Shown one piece after another: positions 20,999 to 38,260 of a stretch of DNA of 64,000 nucleotides. The stretch lies in the NCBI GenBank assembly GCA_019096065.1, contig JAGUCH010000009.1, positions 4,846,001 through 4,910,000 of the forward strand. The letters run 5' to 3'. Position 1 is the first letter of the stretch; every line of letters starts with the position of its first letter. The stretch is from Paracyclopina nana (lineage: Eukaryota > Arthropoda > Copepoda > Cyclopoida > Cyclopettidae). Made by a program: the position numbers and the translations under genes. Below the pieces are notes generated by a model. The model saw only the letters and a program-made list of their open reading frames with translations, did not search any database and had not been told where the DNA came from.

Positions 20999-23851
20999 AT
21001 GAAGTGGCACCTTCTTCTTTTTGTTGCCTTTTCCGTGGCCATCGGGCCGATGGTTGTTGCAGGCGCCACATCAACTCGAGGAGTTTCATCATCAGTGACG
21101 GATGATCATGCCACTTGCCCCCAGGAGTGCGTTTGCTCCAGGACGCCCGAGTCCAAGATCAGCGGGCTCAAATGCACGTCCACGGCCGCGTCGGGCAAGC
21201 AGGGCGAGTCATGGACCGCGTGCCTCCGCCCGCCCTTCCACCCCGCCCCAGACTTCTTCATCCACCTGACCTCGATCAGCATCTCGGATTGCTCAACCCT
21301 CACCAACTTGACCAGGTCGACGTTCTCCGCCTCGGCCGCAATCGTCACTTTGAAGCTTTCACGCGGCAACCTCGGCTCCCTGGAGGCCGGTGCTCTGTCC
21401 AACTTTGGGTCCACTTTGCACACCTTGGATCTTGCTCACAACAGGCTTGCCCTCGTGCCCGAGGGCTTCTTCGATGACCTCGCCACCCTCCGCGTCCTTG
21501 ACCTCTCGGGCAACCAATTCGTCACTTTCGACCTCAGCAGCCTTAATCCGGGAGTCGTGGCCTTCAGCCTCAACGAGTCCCCGAGTCTGGAGCGGCTGAT
21601 CACGTCCAACAGCAGAAAGTCCTACCGCCTCGAGTCGCTCTCCGCCACCAACAACCTGTTCCTACAGGAGTTTTGTCCTGAGATCATCTGGCAGTCCCGC
21701 TCGCTCAAGAGCTTGGACCTGAGGGACTCGCCCCAAATCCTGCTGCCTCATCGAGCCTTCAAGACCAACGGCGAACGCTTGAAGCTCAGCATTGACAAGG
21801 TCATCTGTGACTGCTCACCGCCCAACGACATCGTCGACGACTGCCAATCGTCCGAGGGGACGAGCTACTTGGTGGACAACTTCCGTCGACAATTCTGCCA
21901 CGTCCTCCCCGAGAAGAACTCTTCCGTTACTTCGGCAGACGCAGAGTCCACGCTCACCTTGGACTGTGGAGCGACAGGTACACTTGACGAACAAGTCGTA
22001 GCAAGTCACTGCAGTAGGTTTTTTTTTCAGACAACTTTGAACGCTTCATCTGGATCACGCCCGTGGGCGAGGCCGTTTCCGCGCCTTCAGACACTGATTG
22101 TTCCCACAGTGACAATGCCCTGATGACGGCCAGTTGTCTGCAGCCCTTGAGGAGGCTCTTCCTTGGCCACAATCAGGCGACCGTGCTCTCCAACGGCTCC
22201 CTGGTGGTGGAGAACTTTGGCTGGTCCGACAGGGGCATCTACGAGTGTTTGGCCCACGATGACTTGGGACGGTTCCAATCGCTCTTCACCAGAGTCAACT
22301 TGGACAACGAGTATCGCAAGTCCCTGTACAATGTCAGCCTGATCTACGGCTTCGTCACAGCGGGCGGATTTCTGCTGCTCACTCTCCTGTTCAAGCTTAT
22401 CCACTTCTTGTTACTCAAGTACGTTTATTTTTTTCCGCTCTTATGCAGTAATAGCATGACACTATTTTTTCTAGTTATGGCTGTTGTTTGTTCTGTTGTT
22501 GTTGCAAGGACCAGTTGCCACCGAAGGCGAAACGACTCAAGACTGCGCTAGAATCCATCGAAGTCTACCGAGCTCAGCAGCAGGAGAAACTCAGGGAAAA
22601 CTATGCTCTGCAGAACGAGTGGATTCGCCAAAATTGTGCTGTGCAAATGGAACGAGTGCGCGAAAATTACAATTGGCAGGTGCAAAATTTGCGCGACATT
22701 CGCCAATACGGATCGTGTCAGGTGACAGCCGTTCGCGACCAGTACTATGAGCAGGTGATTAATTTTGGTATTGTTCATAATCAACTTACTTTTAATAATG
22801 CCTTGTTTTCAGATGTCTCGCATCAGAGATTACTCAACTGGACAAATGGAGAAGTTGCACGAAAACTACATTTTTCAGCGGCAACGCTTGCGCAAATTCA
22901 ACGCGCAAAACTACCTGAAAATGCGCGAAACGCGCCAATACACGCGGCGAACGCTGCAAAAAGTCATGGAAAATCTGCCAGTTCTCTACTTGGATCTGAC
23001 CAACTGCCGCCAAGGCTTGGGGGATCGCCAGCCTTCCATCGAGTGGGACCCCACCATGGATGCTGCTCAGGTAATTATTTATCACAAGTCTTGGTACGCA
23101 TTTTGTCATGGAGGAACTTGTAGATATTGGAGCTGGAGAAGCTGCACCAAAGGCGGATGCAACAACTGCTCCAGTTCGGCGAGAGGCGGTCGGACAGCCT
23201 CTACTTCACTCCCTCAGGGACGCCAATGCGAGAGTTCCCCGTTGATGGCTCATTCCAGCCGTCTCCCTCCTCCAGCAAAATGGCGCCATACAACGACTCG
23301 GATGCGTACCGAGCGGTGTACCAATTCTCCAAGACGCACGGACGCGTGCGGAGCTTCAGTCACTTCTTGCCCCAACTCCCAGGCTGGTTTTCAACCTCGG
23401 CCGAGGCCGCCGCGCCAGCTGCTGCTGGTGGAGGGCCCGAGGTCACCAAAGTGGTCGTGGAGCGCTACAACTCCAACGGGGACTACTTTGAGGTGCACCA
23501 AGAGAATGAGACGGAGCACCTCCTGTCCTCGGTCATTGACCCACTGACAGGTGAGGCCAAGGTGGAAATGACCTCTTCAGAGTCCTCGGCCTCCTTGAAT
23601 CGAAGGCAGCCAGGTATGACAAGTACAAGTGAGTAGTGAACTTGCGCAAGCTAACATTAATTCTAGGGTCCTCGAGTGAGTGCTCGTCCGAGAAGAAGCC
23701 TCCGTCAACCTCGATTAGCTCGGCCTCGAACTCGCTGTCGAAGAAGACACTGATTACCAACCTGAGCTCCAATTCCGCATCGGAGCTTCGCATTCCAATT
23801 GCCTCGCAGATCATTGTCAGAAAAACACACAAGAAAAGACTCAGTGTCTGA
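20999..23851 (+). CDS. LRR-Ig single-pass membrane protein with long conserved cytoplasmic tail
   Basis: Exons are 20999-21977, 22031-22418, 22475-22754, 22813-23070, 23124-23613 and 23667-23851, giving about 859 residues. The start at 20999 gives a clear signal peptide (MKWHLLLFVAFSVAIG). The ectodomain has an LRR N-cap (CPQECVC), several leucine-rich repeats such as LHTLDLAHNRLALVPEGFF, an LRR C-cap (CDCSPPNDIVDDCQ) and one Ig-like domain ending DRGIYECLAHDDLG. A transmembrane segment near residues 435-460 is followed by a cysteine cluster (CCLFCCCC), a likely palmitoylation site. The tail has repeated Arg/Gln/Tyr-rich segments (RENYNWQVQNLRDIRQYG, RDYSTGQMEKL) that look helical and that I associate with arthropod LRR-Ig receptors. 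The tail ends in Ser-rich and basic stretches. Introns are all 53-58 nt. A donor at 23629 is a second possible end for exon 5. It is probably a neuronal adhesion receptor; ligand and symbol are unknown. Confidence 0.85.
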
Positions 23852-25636
23852 TCAGCCCCCCGCAAATCATACATATTACTTATTACATTAGAGCATTTCC
23901 TCCATATAACGACGATGGCAAATTTGACCCTAGAAATTGCAGCCCGCGGCGTTGAATGAGATGATACCTTGTGATACAATAAGCCCCCCGAACAAAATCC
24001 GCTCTATATTGTCATGTCAAGAGCTTTGTCGCGAGCGTACAACGATAAGTTATAACCCCCTCTTATCACTTGTTTCAACTTACTACAATTAACTATCTAT
24101 AGCCACTACTATTACATAACATATTGTGACGAATGTTTGAAAGAGCATGCAATAAACATATTGTCACCCTTGTTCGAATTTCTGATGTGGTTCTCATCTC
24201 CTCCATCTTGAGCACAAAAAAAGCTATTTTCGACGAAGCTAAAGTATTGAAAAAGCTCATAGGGCGCTTATTGCTGATTGATGACGCACTACATGAGAAG
24301 CCCAGTTTGGGAAGCTACTAAGGTTTCCAACTGTCAAAATTGGAAAGTTGTACTTCCTTTGGGTCTGAAGTCATCATAAACCTTCAAACAATGCCTATTT
24401 TTTACCGCTCGCAGTTTTTATCTTTCTTTGGCCTTCAATCTTTGTAAGTATGAGGAATGCATAAAAATAGTAACACACCATTTGAAAGCTATCATTGAGC
24501 AAATCTAAAATCATCATAATATTTTCATAATTCCAAACTTTCCAAATGTTTCGTAATTGTGCACAAAACAATTGAATTCAATTTACATAGAATTGTGTTA
24601 AACTACCTAATTTTACCTAAAACAATTAATTTTATCTGTAATAATTTAGTCATGTATAAAATGAAATAATTATGTTGAAAGTTACGAACTATTTAAAATA
24701 GAATAATTGGAGATTGTATACCAGCGAGATACTAAAAAACTTGAGGGTAATATCAGTATATTGGGAGCTGACAAATATCTTAAATACATGGAGAGCAACA
24801 TAAATAGAGTATAGTGGATGCTGAGAATGATCCTTAAATACAAAGAGTACAATAATATTAGGATGAAGACTGGAACTTTGAACACTTCATCTCTTGATAT
24901 TCTGGAGTTTTGCTCAAATGTATATACACTTAATTTTAAACTTAATTATAAACTTTAGGCTTAAAATGTCACGTTATTTGACCGTAAGAAAAAATGTGAA
25001 ATTCCCTTAAGAGTTAGATTTTCCAAATAATAACGGCCAAATTTTATCTTAATAGACGTAAGCTGCCTGCAACCATTTCGACGTAAGCGAGTTTTAAGGC
25101 AACTACGACAAAGCAAAAAACCACCCATAAATTGTCGAAAATTTTCTTGATTCACAAAGTGGATAAATGATGTAGTTGTGTTATGATGATCATAAGTGTA
25201 TATGTAAAGTTTTTCTGGTAGCCGTCGACCATATGGACACTTGGGGGGTGCGATGAATAGTTAATTCAATCTAATGCACAGATGTCTCGACATTCTAGAA
25301 GAGATATTGCCAACAACATAACGAGACATCAATTGAGCAGCTTTCCCCTACACCAACTTCTGTGTATGTGTAGCTAGCTAAAGGATGATAAAAAAGTTAC
25401 GCCCAAATCTCTCGGGACTGATTTGAGCAACTTTTGCACCAGCTCCAAAGAGTACAACCACCGTGAGATCCGAGGCATGGACTGATTTCTCACGCCTCAC
25501 CAGCTTCTACCATCCCTTTTGCCCAATTTTTTTAGAAAGCTCCTTCAAAGTTCGAGACGTGGGCTGTCAAACAACAAGATCCAATTGTAATCATCCTTAT
25601 CAATAATGGAGTAAAACAAGCAGACTTTCTACCTTA
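23852..25636. other. Gap downstream of the LRR-Ig gene
   Basis: The gap contains its 3' UTR, with an AATAAA near 24150, about 300 nt after the stop, and the AT-rich repeat at 24420-24850. I see no supported gene. Confidence 0.5.
24420..24850. repeat. Diverged AT-rich interspersed repeat (family N), copy 1
   Basis: It resembles 47995-48420 along about 400 bp: GGCCTTCAATCTTTG, AAAGCTATCATTGAGC, an ATTTTCATA-rich middle, and near the end GAGTATAGTGGATGCTGAGA. The similarity is clear in the anchors and loose between them. Confidence 0.5.
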
Positions 25637-26032
25637 GCCCGTTCTCATATTTTTCTAGCTAGGCTCCTGCAATGTTAAGCAAGGCTCTTTGGAGGCTTAT
25701 AATTCATCTACGTTCAACTGAGCCGATTGGCAGCAAAGTTGGTAGGATTTGTCAGTAGACCCTAATAATTGTTCATGCCAAAATTCATCCGGATTAAAGG
25801 CCGCTTAGCTGAGGCCATTTTTTCCCGCTATGAATGTTAAGCAAAGAGGTATAAGCTTAAACGGCCTCCAGTTGGGGGCCTTGGATCTCAATCAAATTTG
25901 GCACTCAGCCGTAGATAGTCTCACTGAGAAATCCTACCAAGTTTGGCTTCAATCGGCTCAGCAAGAGGTATTAGCTTTCAACGAGCCTTGCTTAACTTCA
26001 AAGAGCTCTGCTTAATTAATATGAGAACGAGC
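25637..26032. mobile_element. Family A element, copy 8 (intergenic)
   Basis: About 396 bp with TA-flanked ends GCCCGTTCTCATAT and ATATGAGAACGAGC. It is the only well-preserved family A copy outside a gene in this window. Confidence 0.85.
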
Positions 26033-26279
26033 TATTAAGAAGAGTTAATTTCTACAATTTAGAAAGCATATCGCGAGTATTGTCCATTTGGCTGGATTTC
26101 CCATGGGCCTATCGGCTCCAGAGAAGAAGAACGTAATTCCCCGGTTTTTAGAAAGCAAATCGCGAGCCATTGTCCATTTGGCTGCATTTCCCTTGGGCCT
26201 TTCGGCTTGCAATTAGATGCAAAGGGAAAAGCAGTCTCGAATAGATTGGGAGTGCGCGGCTGCGGTGTGCTTTCTCTTT

Positions 26280-26345
26280 CTGTAGCCCCGCCCCCGCGGC
26301 CAGAGGCCAGCGGTGCGTTGACCCCGCCCCCTCGAAGAGGAGCCA
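26280..26345. promoter_or_regulatory. GC-box cluster upstream of Phox2
   Basis: Two CCCCGCCCCC-type boxes lie within 60 bp, about 350 bp before the Phox2 start codon, in otherwise AT-rich intergenic DNA. A promoter-proximal role is an inference. Confidence 0.4.
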
Positions 26346-26680
26346 CGGAGGCTGAGGCCGTCGCGTTGCCGGAAGGCGCCTTCGCGAGCCGACGTACGTA
26401 CGACGTTATTGAATTACTCTCATCATTTGATTTCGTCCGCTCGCAGAGTTCTCTGGGCCAAGACGGATAATATTGCTCCAGTCATAATTTGATATAGAAG
26501 AAGCTGATTCAATTACGTTCGTTCGCGCGAGGGCCAACACCACCAACAGCTGAAGAGGCACCACCAGGCACTACCAGCAGGCTTCTTCTTCAACTTGGAT
26601 TTATTTGCCCGGTAATTGCATTTACTCGGTTCGTTGCCACAGATCACCAACTACTGCAATATGTTCTCTTGTAGCGGGAA

Positions 26681-31654
<4,974 letters not shown>

Positions 31655-32264
31655 GTGTAATAATAACCTTTGTACGAGAGACGTCGAGTGTAATAACGGA
31701 AAATATACAAAGTTCCCCATGTCCATTTTGCGGCCATTATCATGCGAAGGTTGCCAACCAATCTTGGAAATTGCTTTCCCCGCTCCCCATTCATCCTCGT
31801 TACTGTCAACCCTTGCAATTTACAATGGAGTCTGGATGATTCGAATAATTTTCAATGTAGCTTCTTGCGTCATTGCAGGAAGCCTCTGAACAACGCCAAG
31901 CCCACGTTCATTACTTTGAGGCCGCAATGCACTACTTAAAAATAGCAGAATTGGAAGTCTAGCTCGAATTATCATTGATGGAGATCGTGGATAAAAGGAC
32001 ACTACTATAAAGGGGGAGGGTCAGCGGGCACGCCCCCTGCCATCATTGACAGGATTATCCCTGGGAACGGAAGAATTTGGTCGTCGATGCAAATCTTGCG
32101 TGCCCGTGGATCGATGCGCTAATTTGATAAAGGCCACCATCATTCTGGCCCCTAGCTAGCTTCTCCTTCTTTTTCTCCCTACGAATTGTTGGCAGCGACT
32201 TGTGTGCGCTCCTAATCACGAAATAGGCTACTCTGCAATGACGTGAATATATATACTATGTTTA
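31655..32264. other. Gap between convergent Phox2 and carboxypeptidase 3' ends
   Basis: 610 nt holding both 3' UTRs. I see no gene or repeat. Confidence 0.5.
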
Positions 32265-35200
32265 TTATCCTATGAGCGGAATGTTTGAAAATATCGCGTC
32301 CACGTTCTTCTTGATGTTTTTCTGCAGCGTGGCGATCGGGTTGGGGATGAAGCCGAGGATGTAGTCGCCAGCCTCCTCGTCCTCCTTGGCCACGTCGTCC
32401 AACTTGTCCTCGAGCTCGTCGACGAGTTGGCTCTCCGAGTCGGGCTCCAAGTTGTTGCTGGGCAGCTCGATGCGCTGGTTGTTCTCCGCGAACAGCGTGA
32501 TGTTGAGCAGCGTGGGGTTCTGCTCGACGATGGCGAACTGCACCTCCCTGGGCTGGTAGCCGTCGGCAAACACCTCCATCGTGTAGATGCCGGGCAGCAG
32601 GATGCGCCAGAACTCGCCCTCCTTCGTCGTCTGGAAGCCCACGTCGCGTCCCTTCACCTGCAAACGCGAAAACAACACTTTTTTTGGGGGTTCCCATCAA
32701 TTGTCACTTCCATTCATCATCCTCCCGCCATTGTTGCTTTTTAAGCCCTTAATCCCTGCAGTACGTACGTACCTTCATGGAAGCCCCTTCGATGGGTTTG
32801 GCAGCGTCATCCTTCACGAATCCCTTCACTCCGCGATGAGCTTCCCCGAGGAATTGGAGGAGCGCGTTCCGGTTGTCGTCCCAGAACTGCGGCAGCTCCG
32901 CCGCGGGCGGGAACTTGCAGCAGGACAGCTCCAGCGTGACCTCCAGGCACCCGTGCCAGATGTAGTTGTAGTCCTGCATCCCGCCCGTCAGCGGGTACCA
33001 CGCGGCCCCGTTCGTCGTCCCGTTTCTGAACTGCGGGGCTCCCACCTGCAAAATGATCCATATAAATAAAAGTAAAACCAAAAATCATATCAAGACTAAA
33101 ATTGCTCATGGGTTTGCTTTGGCCATTTTCGAAATGCTTGCCTAGTTTTCAAGAAAAACGCAAAAAACGTCATTTCGCACGGCAACGCCGGTGCGTTGAG
33201 ACCGTCCCTCTTTGCTCGCCAGGGGGCGCCAGTTGCCCTCAACGACACTAAATGAATTTACATATTATTCACCTTGCAGGGCTCGCCGAGGTACATGCGC
33301 GCGTGGTTGAGCGAGTAGGAGACGGCGAGGTGCTTGAAGACGTCGTCGTCGGGCGTGAGGCTGGGCGAGGAGAGGACGGAGCTGAAGATGGAGTTGGGCG
33401 TGTTGTCGAAGGGGTAGGAGGCGACGAGGGCGCCGCCGTGGATGTTGCCCGACAAGACGAACTGGATCTTGGCGATCCACTCCTTGACGGCCTCCGTCTC
33501 GGGCTGCGAGCGCTTGTTGTTCTGCTTGAAGTAGTCGGGGAAGTTGCGGTTGAGGTCGAAGCCGCGCGCGTTGTAGCGGCCCTGGCCGCCCTGGCACGTG
33601 CCCTCCTGGGCGACCTCGAACCCGTCCGGGTTCATCGACGGCATGATGTGGATGCGCGTGTTGTCGAGCAGCCATCGGATGTAGTAGTCGGTGTCGTAGT
33701 TCTGCACCAGGTGCAGGATCAGGTGCAGCATCATCTCGCGCCCCACCGCCTCGTTGCCGTGCATGTTGGCCACGTACTTGACGTTCGGCTTCCCGATCAT
33801 GTGCTCGTACGGCGACGTCGACACCACCATCACCCACAGCTCGCGGCCCTGCACGCTCTGCCCGATCGAGTAGAGCGCCGTCAGGTTCGAGTAGATGGTG
33901 CTCACGTGGCGCAGGAACGTCGTCGTCGACGTGTAGTTGTGGTAGTCCCAGCTCAGCCTTCAATTCGAGAAAAAAGCGTGTTGAGCATTCTCAGCGCTAG
34001 ATGGCGCGGGGCCGCGAGACGAATTTCATGTCGGCAAGCTCAAATAAGCAAGGTACTTTGGAGGCTTACAGCTCAGCAACCACTCAATCGATTAGCATTT
34101 TTGGTAGGATTCATCAAGAGAGCATAATAAGCCACCATACCATTTCAGCAGAATATCTCAGGATCCCCTCCATAGGCTGACTTTACTTTAGATTCCTAGC
34201 TTTGCTTAAAAAATGGCCTCCACTATATGGCCTCCGAACTTAACCAAATTTGTAACACAGCTGCAGGTTGACATTTTGATGAGCCATACCGAATTTGGTG
34301 CCAATGCACTCAGTATTTGCTGATATATTAGCCTCCAATGAACCTAGCTTAGCTTGCCTTAGCTAGACTTTGTTAATATGAAATCGGCTTGATGGGTTAC
34401 CAAAACATTTTGAGCGTATATACTAAATACCGCACACAAACACAACACAACGCTCAGTACTAAATACCGCACACAGCAAAAAAATGCAAACCACAGTAAA
34501 TTCATCAGTTTTGGCGTAAAAACTCATTTTCATTATTGTAACTAAAGAACTCCATGCTGAAATATCCTAGCATGGAGTTTCTTTAATTGTAACCAGGCTA
34601 TAGCTATTTTTTTTCTTTTTTTTTTTGAACAAGCATTCACTTAGTGTGCGGTATTTAGTATTCACATACTAAATACCGCACACACCCAAACCATACTTAT
34701 GCACACAGTTTTGTTTGGTATTTTTTTTTTTATAAAAACTTTCGCATCTTTTTATACTTCTACATAACTATTTAGAAAGCAGGCGGTAAGCAAAGGAAGG
34801 CACTTTGGAAGCTCATAACTCAGTAAGTATTGAGCCGATTGTAACCAAATTTGGAGGGATTCAAGCCTCAACAAATCAATGTTTATGCGAATAAGCTTAT
34901 AGCCGTTCTCATATTGCCGAAAAAAGCTAAGCTTAGGTAAAATTAGCTAAGCCAAGGTAAAAATTATGCAACGAAAACCGGTTATTTCGCACAACATTCA
35001 CAAAAAGCAGCTACTTTGCTTGAAATGTTGAACGTTTGCTTAGCTAATTTTACCTAAGCTTAGCTTTTTTCCGGCAATATGAGAACGGCCTATAGTGTGC
35101 GGTATTTAGTAGGCAAACATACTAAATACCGCACACACTTAAAAATCGGCAATAGACAAAAAACCAGATTTACTAGAAGCATACTGCTATCCTTCAGCCA

Positions 35201-36000
35201 GTTTGATAAATTCATTGATACAATATAATATTAAAAGCAGTGTGCGGTATTTAGTAGAGTGCGTTGCGTTGCGTTTGTGTGCGGTATTTAGTATGTGCCC
35301 ATTTTGAGCGCTTTCTACACAGATTTCCCCCAAAAGTTTGGCTGTATCGGCTGCATTCCGAAAATAGCCACAAATATGCCGTATATAGCCTTATTTCGAA
35401 GATTAAATTAAGCAAATGAAAATTTGATCCAATTCTTATGATATGTGTGGGAAGAAATGAAGATTTTCATCTAATTTTAATAGTTTCAAAAATCAAGCTA
35501 GCCATTTTTCAGAATTAAAGCTTTTTCCAACTTTTTTGAAAATCAATTAAGCAAAAAATCAAGTTTTGTTGGCTTTTTAAAATAGACCGCAAATGGATAT
35601 GGCTGATCATCGCCCTAAATTTCTGTAGCCACACTTGAGTCTAAAATAGTCACTTTGGACATCAACAGCCACATCTGGCTACACACATGGTTACCAGAAC
35701 GCGCAATTATAGCCATTTGAAAAGAGTCAGTTACCGTGGATAGATGGGCTGCTGGAGAAGCCGGCTTTGCGCCGCATCCGGCTCCGGCCTCCGCAGGTTC
35801 TTTTGCCGCGATGCGGCGGACGGCAGCGGCCTCAGAGGATCGGGAAACTGCCGCCGGATTCTCCGGTGAAAGTCCGCCACGGTCTGAACGGGATCGTAGG
35901 CCGCGTCCCCGCGCACGCCGCGAATGTAGTTGACGGCGTAGACGTAGAAGTAGACGAAGGTCACGACGAACCCAAACAGGTACCACGCTCCGGTCTTCAT
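32265..36000 (-). CDS. M14B metallocarboxypeptidase, carboxypeptidase M/D-like, N-terminal membrane anchor
   Basis: The family removes C-terminal Lys or Arg from peptides. Exons are 35735-36000, 33273-33957, 32773-33045 and 32265-32657, giving 538 residues. The catalytic domain is intact: the zinc motif HGNEAVGRE, NPDGFE, the substrate-binding GFDLNRNFPD, the third zinc histidine in GNIHGG, the tyrosine region TGGMQDYNYIW and the catalytic Glu in EVTLELSCCKFP. A transthyretin-like domain follows (GVKGFVKDD, then GRDVGFQTTKEGEFWR), as in carboxypeptidases M, D, E and N. Residues 5-25 form one long hydrophobic segment with no obvious cleavage site, followed by a basic, proline-rich stalk, so I infer a type II membrane protein. 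The C-terminus is acidic and lacks a GPI signal. AATAAA overlaps the stop codon, so the 3' UTR may be very short. The first intron (33958-35734) is packed with nested repeats. Closest in motif to carboxypeptidase M. Confidence 0.88.
34030..34392. mobile_element. Family A relic
   Basis: A decayed copy: AAGCAAGGTACTTTGGAGGC on the left and TTAATATGAAATCGGC on the right, in intron 1 of the carboxypeptidase gene. Confidence 0.6.
34410..35300. repeat. Family H: nested inverted ACTAAATACCGCACAC repeats
   Basis: The 16-mer ACTAAATACCGCACAC occurs at about 34425, 34462, 34668 and 35125, and its reverse complement at about 34638, 35096, 35240 and 35278. The pairs bracket three or more short elements, with a family A fragment (34786-34880) and a family D copy (34901-35090) inserted between them. 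Confidence 0.75.
34901..35090. mobile_element. Family D element, copy 3
   Basis: About 190 bp with ends GCCGTTCTCATATTGCCG and CGGCAATATGAGAACGGC. The interior matches copy 1 in inverted order. Confidence 0.85.
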
Positions 36001-38260
36001 GATCTGAAAAAGAGACACAGGCTTTTCCAGCGCATTTTTGGGGCCTTTCGAGTCGCGCAGTATCGCGCAGAGATTTCTCAGTTTTGCGTTAGAGCTGTTG
36101 ATGAAATATAGAGTAACGCGCGCCACTGTTCGCGAAGAAAAACACATTCGATATAAATGATGAGGAACGACGCTTAACTTGCTCCTATTTTGATTTTTGA
36201 TGACAAAAGTTTTGTGTGGTCTAAAAGTGAGTATTCAAAAGGCTTTCAATTTTGTCACATCAGCTGAAAAGCGAAAGGTTAGCCATATCTTTTTGTTATG
36301 TAAAAGGTAGTTGAGGCATGCATGCAAATCACGCTAAATGTACCTAGAGCCAATGCAAGCAGGGTTTCAGACTTAAATTCTACCGTTTTTACGTAGTTTC
36401 ATGACATTTTGTATTTGACATTTGTTAATTTTCTCGACAACAATGATCAAGTTTTCGATCCTATCGGAGTCGCAGTTTAAGCTCTACCTTAAATTAGTAA
36501 TGTTTTTCCCTTTTTCGAATGTTTTTTGTTGGCGTTGGCAGAGTACGCTACTCCATTTTTCATAGACAGCTCTGGTTCTGATGAATAAACTGTGTATGTG
36601 TTCAGCTGTGCGCAGATTGTGAAAGAATCAGAGGGTCTATTCAAAAATTGTGCTCTCTCGGCTTCGTTTCTAAATAAGGTAATGAAGCTTCATTTTCTTC
36701 TTGTGTATTTAAGTTTAAAAAAAAGAGCGCATTGCGTACTGAAGGGGACGCTCATTTTTCTCGACAATCTCGGGTTTGTCGATGCAAATAATTGGTTTGG
36801 GGACGTTGTATTAATGGCTGAAAATCCACCCAACTTTTTGTCCAGACCAAGACGATCTCATGCATTTGCAACCTTAATTACGTGTACTTGGCTAAATGAC
36901 GAGATGTTCATATTGCTCAAAAGGTTCTTATAGCTAGCATACTGTTTATAAATTCATTTTAGTTCTGTCAGTTTGTGCTCCTTTTTTCTATTTTGGCTGG
37001 TTTTTTTTTGATTTTGGGAGAATTTGATGGCTGGCTTTGCAATCCTGGCCAAGTTTTCAAAGCTCCTTTTCAAAATTCTTACAACATCGGCTGCAATTCG
37101 GACGTTGCTAAAGAAAACCATCGAGGATCAACTTTGTCGCGCTACTAATGTAAAAAAAAGTGCGAGTGACGCAAATACGGTCGATGAAAATGGTAGGAAT
37201 GCGAGGTTGCGCGAAAGCCGCCGACTATTGGGGAAATTCTTCCGTTTTGGAGAGAAGTAGTGATGGAGCAAGCCGGATATTTTCAGCTTTTTGGGTAACA
37301 AATCTTAATCATAAAGACAAAACATTCGCAAGCAAGTGCCCTTGGAAGTCCGAATTTCGGAAAAAGTCATCAATAAAAATCGTGGCCCTGGCAAATTGAG
37401 AGTGGCTCGCAAAAATTAAGCTCACTTGGTAAGCGGGGAGCGGAGAAAAGTGGAAGTTTGTCATTTTGCGGAGAATAAAACCGCCACTTTTAGCGTTATC
37501 TGCGATGAGCCAAATTCCAGGCTTCCAGCTCAAAAGGTGAGCCGAGGGCTCCGCCATAACCAAAAAAAAGGCTGAGAGTAGTTCCATGACCCATGTCAAG
37601 CTTTTCACTTATTTCGGTGGTTTGTTGTCAAAAACGGCATCGATCTTGACCAAACAGAGCAGATAATGGCAAAAATGGCTTTGCCAGGACGCTTGCAAGC
37701 ATTTTTCATGACGAAATGGTGAACTTTCAAAAGATCACCCTTGGTTTTCATTGGGTGAACTTTCGGGTTTCCATCTTGCAACCATTTGGCTCGAGCCAAC
37801 CAAATTCACTTAAGCAGCCAAATTTTTGTTGTAGCAAGCTTTGAGCTAAATTCCGTAGCTTGTATCGCAGCACCAAAAGTTGGCCCATCATGACCCAGAA
37901 AAGAAACTCACCTTTTCCGTAGTTGTGTCTACTAGGTGTAAATGTAGGCGGGCCTTTGTATGTATGATGATGTAGCGGCGGGCGGAATGTATCGTCGTAT
38001 GTAATGTGCGTGTATTTTCAACGTTAGCTCTCGTTGTTGGCCACCATGTTAATTTAGGCAGGGAAGAGAGCCAGAACTGTTGTTCGTTTTCTAACGGTGT
38101 CAAGATGCCTACTGGACCACATTGACGTGCATGGCATACGCATGCGCTCCACAGGTAGCTGCTACGGTGCTGGTGAAAACAGCTCCGTCGAAAAGTTTTC
38201 TCTTTCACCTGAGACGAGCGGGACAAACGCGGTCTTTTTTGAACCGTACTTTCTTCGCGT
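36001..38260. other. 2.3-kb gap between carboxypeptidase 5' end and Ly6-like gene 3' end
   Basis: It should hold the carboxypeptidase promoter and perhaps 5' UTR exons; an acceptor-like TTTTTCAG lies 3 nt before its start codon. The open frames here lack coding features. I see no repeats of the named families. Confidence 0.45.

Noticed and set aside
33252..34127. A 291-codon plus-strand frame over the carboxypeptidase exon
   Set aside because: It is antisense to a well-supported catalytic exon and rich in Val/Arg/His. It is a by-product of codon bias.
36592..37608. Frames of about 100 codons in the gap at 36-38 kb
   Set aside because: Composition is that of random AT-rich sequence, with no domain motif and no splice-site support.
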